This document shows positions 58,816 through 64,000 of a stretch of DNA of 64,000 bases, one piece after another. Source of the stretch: Bathymodiolus brooksi (lineage: Eukaryota > Mollusca > Bivalvia > Mytilida > Modiolidae). A program made the position numbers and the translations under genes. Position 1 is the stretch's first letter. Each line of letters opens with the position of its first letter. The notes below the pieces were generated by a model. That model saw only the letters and a program-made list of their open reading frames with translations, did no database searches and was not told where the DNA came from. The stretch is from NCBI GenBank assembly GCA_963680875.1, contig OY804585.1:47663085-47727084 (forward strand), given 5' to 3'.

Positions 58816-59165
58816 GTCTGGTTTTTGTTGAAGGTGGCGTTGATTACCATAACCCTTAGCCTACGCCTTTTGGCATTGTACGATATGCGTTCAAGAGAAA
58901 TATTATCAATATTATGACATTAGAAATTATGAGCATTTCAAAATCACTTACACAAGCGAACAAATAACTTTACACTTTTCTTGTTTTTTTTAAAAGAACG
59001 ATTAGTTCTACTTACACCTGATTTGACCTATGCTATTTAATAATGATATATTAGTCAACTATTAACTATGTATATAGTTGTTACCAAGAAAAACATAAAC
59101 AAAAACCTGTAAACTTCCTGGTAGAAAATATATGTAATGACAATAATACAATGAAAAATTAAAAA
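58816..59165. other. Unique duplicated sequence, no gene
   Basis: Collinear with 40170-40485. Candidate donors (GTAAGT at about 58946-58951 and 59006-59011, minus) have no suitable coding sequence before them. Confidence 0.4.
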
Positions 59166-59835
59166 TATTCTACACTAGGAACAATACTACACTGTAGGAA
59201 CAATACTACACTGTAGGAACAATACTACTCTGTAGGAACAATTAAAACAATACTACACTGTAGGAACAATACTACACTGTAGGAACAATACTACACTGTA
59301 GGAACAATACTACACTGTAGGAACAATATTACACTGTAGGAACAATACTACACTGTAGGAACAATACTACATTGTAGGAACAATACTACACTGTAGGAAC
59401 AATACTACACTGTAGGAACAATACTACACTGTAGGAACAATACTACACTGTCGGAACAATACTACATTGTAGGAAATAAGGGTAATAACAAAATTACCGA
59501 ACTCCGAACAATCTTACAAAGGGAAAGTCAAAACTCATAATTATATAAACAGACAAAATCAGTCAACAACCGGAAAACTGTGAAAACCGTAATGACCCTG
59601 ACTTGGTACAGGCATTTCTAAAGAAATGGTGGGTTGAATCAGATTTTAAGGCGCCAAACCTCCCGCTCTCATTACGGTTCAAAGGTTCAGGCTGTCACTG
59701 TAACAGTATTTAAATACAGGAACAAAATAGGTAAAATAGTTGTCAAAGCAGTACCATATTCGGTGACGTAAATGTCAAATTCTACACTGTAGGAACAATA
59801 CTACACTGTAGGAACAATATTACAATGTAGGAACA
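59166..59835. repeat. 19-bp minisatellite, about 18 copies, interrupted
   Basis: TACTACACTGTAGGAACAA units at 59166-59475 and again at 59782-59835. 59476-59780 is a foreign dispersed repeat with ACCGAACTCCGAACAATC, CCTGACTTGGTACAGGCATT and GGTGGGTTGAATCAGATTTT, which resembles a common mussel repeat from memory. Confidence 0.85.
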
Positions 59836-60965
59836 ATTCCAAAATCCAATCGATAACACGAAGAAACAGAGGAAAATAGTTACCCTTAGAATCACATACA
59901 TACACTTCAATAAAAAGTAGCGTATTCATCCGCCCAGTAGTCAGTATTTGGCATTTAAATTTACAATTTCTAAATAATGTAATTATTATTAACACTAAGG
60001 TTCTCCTTTCTCAGACATAGGTGACTTTAACAGACCTTGGCGATCCTGTATGCCTTTTGATTTACTTGCTACCAAAACCTTTTAAATTATTTGGCTTACC
60101 AATATTTAGATTTTGAGCGTACCTGATAAAGGTTATTCCAGAAACGTGTCGTGTGCATTACATTTGATATCCACGTCTAGATCATATCGATTATATATAA
60201 TTCTTAAAGATATTTTTATTTCGAGCAGCGAGTGCGAATTAATTTTATATTTAACGACAATGTACATATATTTTGTTTCTGCTCGAAGTAGCATGTCCGA
60301 AGCAACAATTAAAATACAAAACTCTTTAAGAATTATATTTAATCGATATGGTCTAGAATGGACAACTTGACACTCACTACATATACAATATACGTACTTT
60401 GTGAAAATATAAACGTATTTGTACGAGCTTTAGAAACAGGTATTAAAAGCAGCAATTGACGAACTTTTCTAGCCTGTTTCGTAGCGAGTGCAAATTAATT
60501 GTATATGTAATGACAATGCACATATATTGTGTTTATCCTACACTATCAAATGTTCCAAAACAAAACTACCAAATTGTCTGAAAATAGCTGAAACAAGCGT
60601 TGTTCTAATCGTTTTCAATTGTGTCATCTGTGACATTAACTCTTATACTGTTACCGTTTCTTTCTGTCGCTCTACACGAGTCAGGTACCAGAAATGCTTT
60701 ATTAGGTCCATTACTAAATAGCATTGAAGTTTATTTGCCCCTTTATTAATACTCAAAATCACACAATTGCAGGATAAAAGTTTATATTATACTTGTGACA
60801 TAATAGGAATTGGCAACCGAAGACAACATTAGCCAAGTATATTATAATTCAACATTCATTTCCAAATTCTCCGTTATTTGCTAATAACAAACCCTATTTG
60901 GAATATCACGTTCTTTTTGAGTATAGAAAATGTTTTTCTTCCATTTTAGTGTAGAATATTATATC
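59836..60965. repeat. M2 fragment and unique duplicated sequence, empty pogo site
   Basis: 59930-60060 carries M2 fragments and the region aligned to the pogo insertion, without the transposon. 60110-60965 is collinear with 44030-45150. No gene. Confidence 0.55.
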
Positions 60966-61300
60966 ATATATCACAAAGAATTATATAGCGTTGATATACT
61001 ATGCGAAAATAGTACATCTACTATGCCAGTTTCACGCGGGGAAGGTTGGGTTTTAAGCTGTCTATCAAACAATATATAGATAGTCCACGTGCAATGGGGC
61101 GGATTCAATCTGTCAATCTATCATAGTCGTCTAAACGTTTTTTAATACGTGTTATTGTTGTTAGTTAAATTATTTCAAACTTCAAAAATCTTTATATTTT
61201 TAAAGCCTTAAATGGACCAAAGAATATTCTCACACTTTCAAGACTATCTGATCCAATATTTTAGTCACCAATATCACATATAACAGTCAGCATAATAATA

Positions 61301-61440
61301 ATAATAATGTTGTGTTAGCAATGACTATGCCATATAATGGTCAGGATTGAAGACATAGTGCACTCCCCTTCGGGTGGTGCACTATGTCTTTAACCCTGAC
61401 CACTATATTGGCATAGTCATTGCTAACACAACATTATTAT
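61301..61440. mobile_element. Near-perfect palindromic MITE, 140 bp
   Basis: ATAATAATGTTGTGTTAGCA at the left faces TGCTAACACAACATTATTAT at the right. Arms of about 63 bp, with very few mismatches, run inwards through GACATAGTGCA to a loop around CTCCCCTTCGGGTGG. It is absent from the aligned place near 45190 in the duplicate. Confidence 0.85.
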
Positions 61441-61674
61441 ATAAATAGCACTACAATTTTTTTCATATCATAACCAGTTATTAATGTAGCGAATTAAGTG
61501 ACTTAAAAAACGCATCGAAATCAAAAGTATATATTGAACTGGTGGATTACACAGGTCTTCAAGAAAAATGTGCGAATATGGGGATTAAATGATCCAGTAT
61601 CAAAATCAGATATTGAGCTGGTTAATTATAACGGCACGAAATGAATATTCCAAAGGGTATAGTGTATTCATGGA

Positions 61675-62165
61675 TGCCACTAGTGATGCAAGAACTGCAA
61701 ACTATTCGGAAGCACCTTAGTTCAACCCCATTCTTCAGTGAGTTCGTGTTGTTCAATCTTTAGTTTCATGTGTAGTTTTTTGTAAGATATTGTTTCTCCT
61801 TGTGTCCTTTTTCTTCTGGTCATTGCATTGCCTGTCCTTCGACTGGCGGCTTCTCATTACCTTCTTGCAAATGTTCAACTTTTTCTTTTTACCTAGTTTT
61901 AGCGGGACCCTCGTGGTCGTGATTGTACGGTAGTGTATTTACAAATACCTATGCACTCAGTGTCTATCAACACTAAAGTTGTGAGTCCGATCCCCGTTCA
62001 TGGCGAGATGTACTGGATACAACAGTATTTGCTAAAGTTTGTCAGTGACTTGGGACAGGTCGATCGGTGGTTTTCCCCGGGTACTCCGGTTTCCTCCATC
62101 AATACAACTTACTGCCACGATATAAATGTAATAAGGGTGAAAGTGGCGTTAATCACCATAAAACC
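61675..62165. repeat. M1 repeat (minus) and S1 SINE (plus), duplicate of 45370-45840
   Basis: It has GATGCAAGAACTGCAAACTA, GCATTGCCTGTCCTTC, then the SINE head GGACCCTCGTGGTCGTGATT, a GTTGTGAGTCCGATCCCC B box and GGGTACTCCGGTTTCCTCCA. Confidence 0.65.
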
Positions 62166-62399
62166 AAGCCTAACATAGTTTTAGTTTTACTTTGGAATGT
62201 AATGCTCACAAGTAGCGACAGTAGGTCCAACATATTGATCAATTGATGAATAATACGAAAAGTGTTCTAAAAACAATATATCACTGGATAAATATGGACT
62301 TGAATCGCTGGACTATCAAATTGGGTAATAGTGTGTCAATGGGCTACCAAGAACTGCTTTGTCGTTAGACATAATACGTTCTATATCTCTCTTTAAATC

Positions 62400-64000
62400 A
62401 CAAACATGAAGTGCGGTTCTGTTATCTGTTGCCCCGGGATACTTGGATACAAACAAAATTGAAAAGACGTATGACTTGAGGTCTAATTAATATCTATAGT
62501 CCGTTCTCAAAAACTCTAAATGTTATTGTATATATAGAACAATAAAATGTATAATGCATGTAAGCTTATAATAATCCAGAAACGTTTACCTAATCACTAG
62601 ATTTTATTTATACCTACGTTTTAATAGATACCTTTCCAGACTATGGTTGTACATGTCACCCATATTCTTGAACATTCCTTGCAATGTATAAATATACAGT
62701 TACTTGGCTTACGAGATAAATTGTAATAACTTTTTGTAGTTGGTTTGTCAGTATGCATGATATTTGGGAGCTCTCTTGATATTTCACAAATTGAAGTGAC
62801 ATTAGTTTATAAATAGAAAATTATTTCTATATAATAGTATAGAGACAAACCTGCCCATGGGGTCAAATCTATTAAACAGTCACCTGTTTTAAAAGGTAAC
62901 CTTTTTCTGGTCCTATCATAGAAAATTTCATATGATTTGAATCTATTTTAAGAGGGCACCTGTGATAAAAGACCACACTGTATTATTTAATTTCAGCTTG
63001 TATTTTCTGTTATTTATTTACTATATACAGATGAACTGTAAATTTCTTTCTCGACGTTTTCGTGTTTTTTTCTATATTGTGGGTTTCTGGTTATACAATA
63101 TGATTAACTCTGATTAACTGTATTATAATATATGTCAATAATTACCTAAAGGAGAAAATTAAAGAATACAAATTTGAGACACACAAATTAGCTCAATGTT
63201 TTTTACCTTGTATTATAATGAGTCTCCTAAATGTCATTTATACAGATATATTTTTGACAATAATGTTTTACAATTTTATTTTGATCGTCCACTTAATTAT
63301 ATTTATCAGCCATATATTTGTAAAATGCGTATATCAGCACATAATCTTAATATTGAAACTGGAAGATTCTATAATTTAGATCGTCATGAAAGAGTGTGTA
63401 GTATGTGTAACTTAAATGTTGTTGAAGATTAATACCATTTTATTCTGCAATGTGAAAAATATATTGATGTAAGAAGAAGATATCATAAGAAATATTATTG
63501 GCAAATGCCGTCATGTTTTAAATTAGTACAATTACTGTATCTTGGTAAATAGTTGTTACTAGCTGAAAAAATTCGCAACGCTTAATTTAATTTCATTTCG
63601 TATTATTGCTTTACATATATTATCATGCTCCGCTGTTATTATCATAATTGTATATGCATTTTCAATGATGTATTGAATAATTGTATGTTATATGTATATT
63701 TCTATGAGCAGTATTGCTTTTGAATAAAAGAATTTAATAATACAGAAAATCACAAATTTCCAGTCCACCATATTTAAATACGTAATTTGATATATCTCAT
63801 AAGTATATCAAAATAATAAAATATAGGACATATATTATATTGATTAAATAACACCTTATCTAAAATGTGCATCTACAAAAATAAAAGAATTTACCTATTG
63901 CTATTACACACCTTTATTTAAAACTCACGACGCACAAGACATTTATTTTTCTGGTAGATATATTTAAAATAGTTTAATTTATGTTGGTATGGATGGATGA
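62400..64000. repeat. Segmental duplication block 3, second copy (runs off the window)
   Basis: Collinear with 24320-25440. Includes a shortened CAGTCAAACC-family element (62846-62985) and a LINE insertion (63221-63738). The alignment still holds at the window end. Confidence 0.85.
63221..63738 (+). pseudogene. 5'-truncated LINE, C-terminal domain only
   Basis: Inserted after GTATTATAAT; ATAAT is repeated at the right end and the copy at 25155-25175 is empty. The frame reads SPKCHLYRYIFDNN, MRISAHNLNIETGRFYNLDR, then ERVCSMCNLNVVED, a TAA (63430-63432), and continues in frame with YHFILQCEKYIDVRRRYHKK. This is the Cys/His C-terminal region of a non-LTR element, the same class as the fragment at 25560-25870. 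It ends with GAATAAAAGAATTT. Confidence 0.85.

Larger units (their letters stand above)
56325..62390. repeat. Segmental duplication block 2, second copy
   Basis: Collinear with 37850-46070, starting CAGTGTTTTGGCACTGAG (M2) and ending GAACTGCTTTG. It lacks the pogo element, and 60965-61505 is replaced or enlarged, including a hairpin element. Confidence 0.9.

Noticed and set aside
59078..59097. Candidate first exon for copy B (ATG TTT TTC TTG before GTAAC, minus strand)
   Set aside because: It ends in phase 0, but the Cys exon needs a preceding phase of 1; the ATG is not kept in the aligned A' sequence and the peptide is too short.

Overview
The window is eukaryotic, AT-rich and repeat-dominated. 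It has introns with GT-AG borders, non-LTR and Penelope-like retroelement remnants, tRNA-derived SINEs, hairpin MITEs and long satellite arrays. Several dispersed repeats match, from memory, the abundant repeats of marine mussels (Mytilidae), so a mytilid bivalve nuclear genome is the best guess. I could not search a database to confirm this.

The only host genes I can support are three tandem paralogues on the minus strand. They are small cysteine- and tyrosine-rich single-pass membrane proteins of CYYR1/Shisa-like type. Each consists of a Cys/Tyr-rich ectodomain exon, a transmembrane exon and a last exon with proline-rich PPxY-type motifs. Copy A (exons at 22149-22260, 18900-19069 and 16898-17106) and copy B (57792-57894, 56694-56866 and 52501-52691) have open, phase-matched exons. 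Copy A' (39209-39319, 38126-38291 and 37474-37517) carries three independent lesions and looks like a decaying pseudogene. No first (signal-peptide) exon was identified for any copy.

The window is built from segmental duplications. Block 1 (about 180-17400) recurs at 47985-52970 plus 56221-56310. Block 2 (37850-46070) recurs at 56325-62390. Block 3 (24320-25440) recurs at 62400-64000. Copy B is therefore a mosaic: its last exon and 3' flank are A-type, while its transmembrane and Cys exons are A'-type, with the switch near 56310-56330 inside an intron. Because the duplicates can be aligned by eye, they date many insertions, each with an empty site in the other copy: a solo LTR, two 5'-truncated LINEs with target-site duplications, a larger LINE without one, and an intact pogo-type DNA transposon.

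Region by region: 1-1690 is dispersed repeats; 1691-15737 is a 14-kb array of a 34-bp satellite (only about 6 copies in the duplicate at 49936-50145); 15738-25440 is copy A with introns full of repeats, including a foldback element with about 330-bp arms; 25440-35225 is a LINE split by an 8.3-kb TIR element whose interior has become a 32/34-bp satellite; 35226-37470 is mostly featureless; 37474-41612 is pseudogene A' and a 19-bp minisatellite; 41753-43880 is the pogo element with an open 455-aa transposase; 43900-47980 is SINEs, MITEs and AT-rich sequence; 47985-64000 is the duplicated block carrying copy B.
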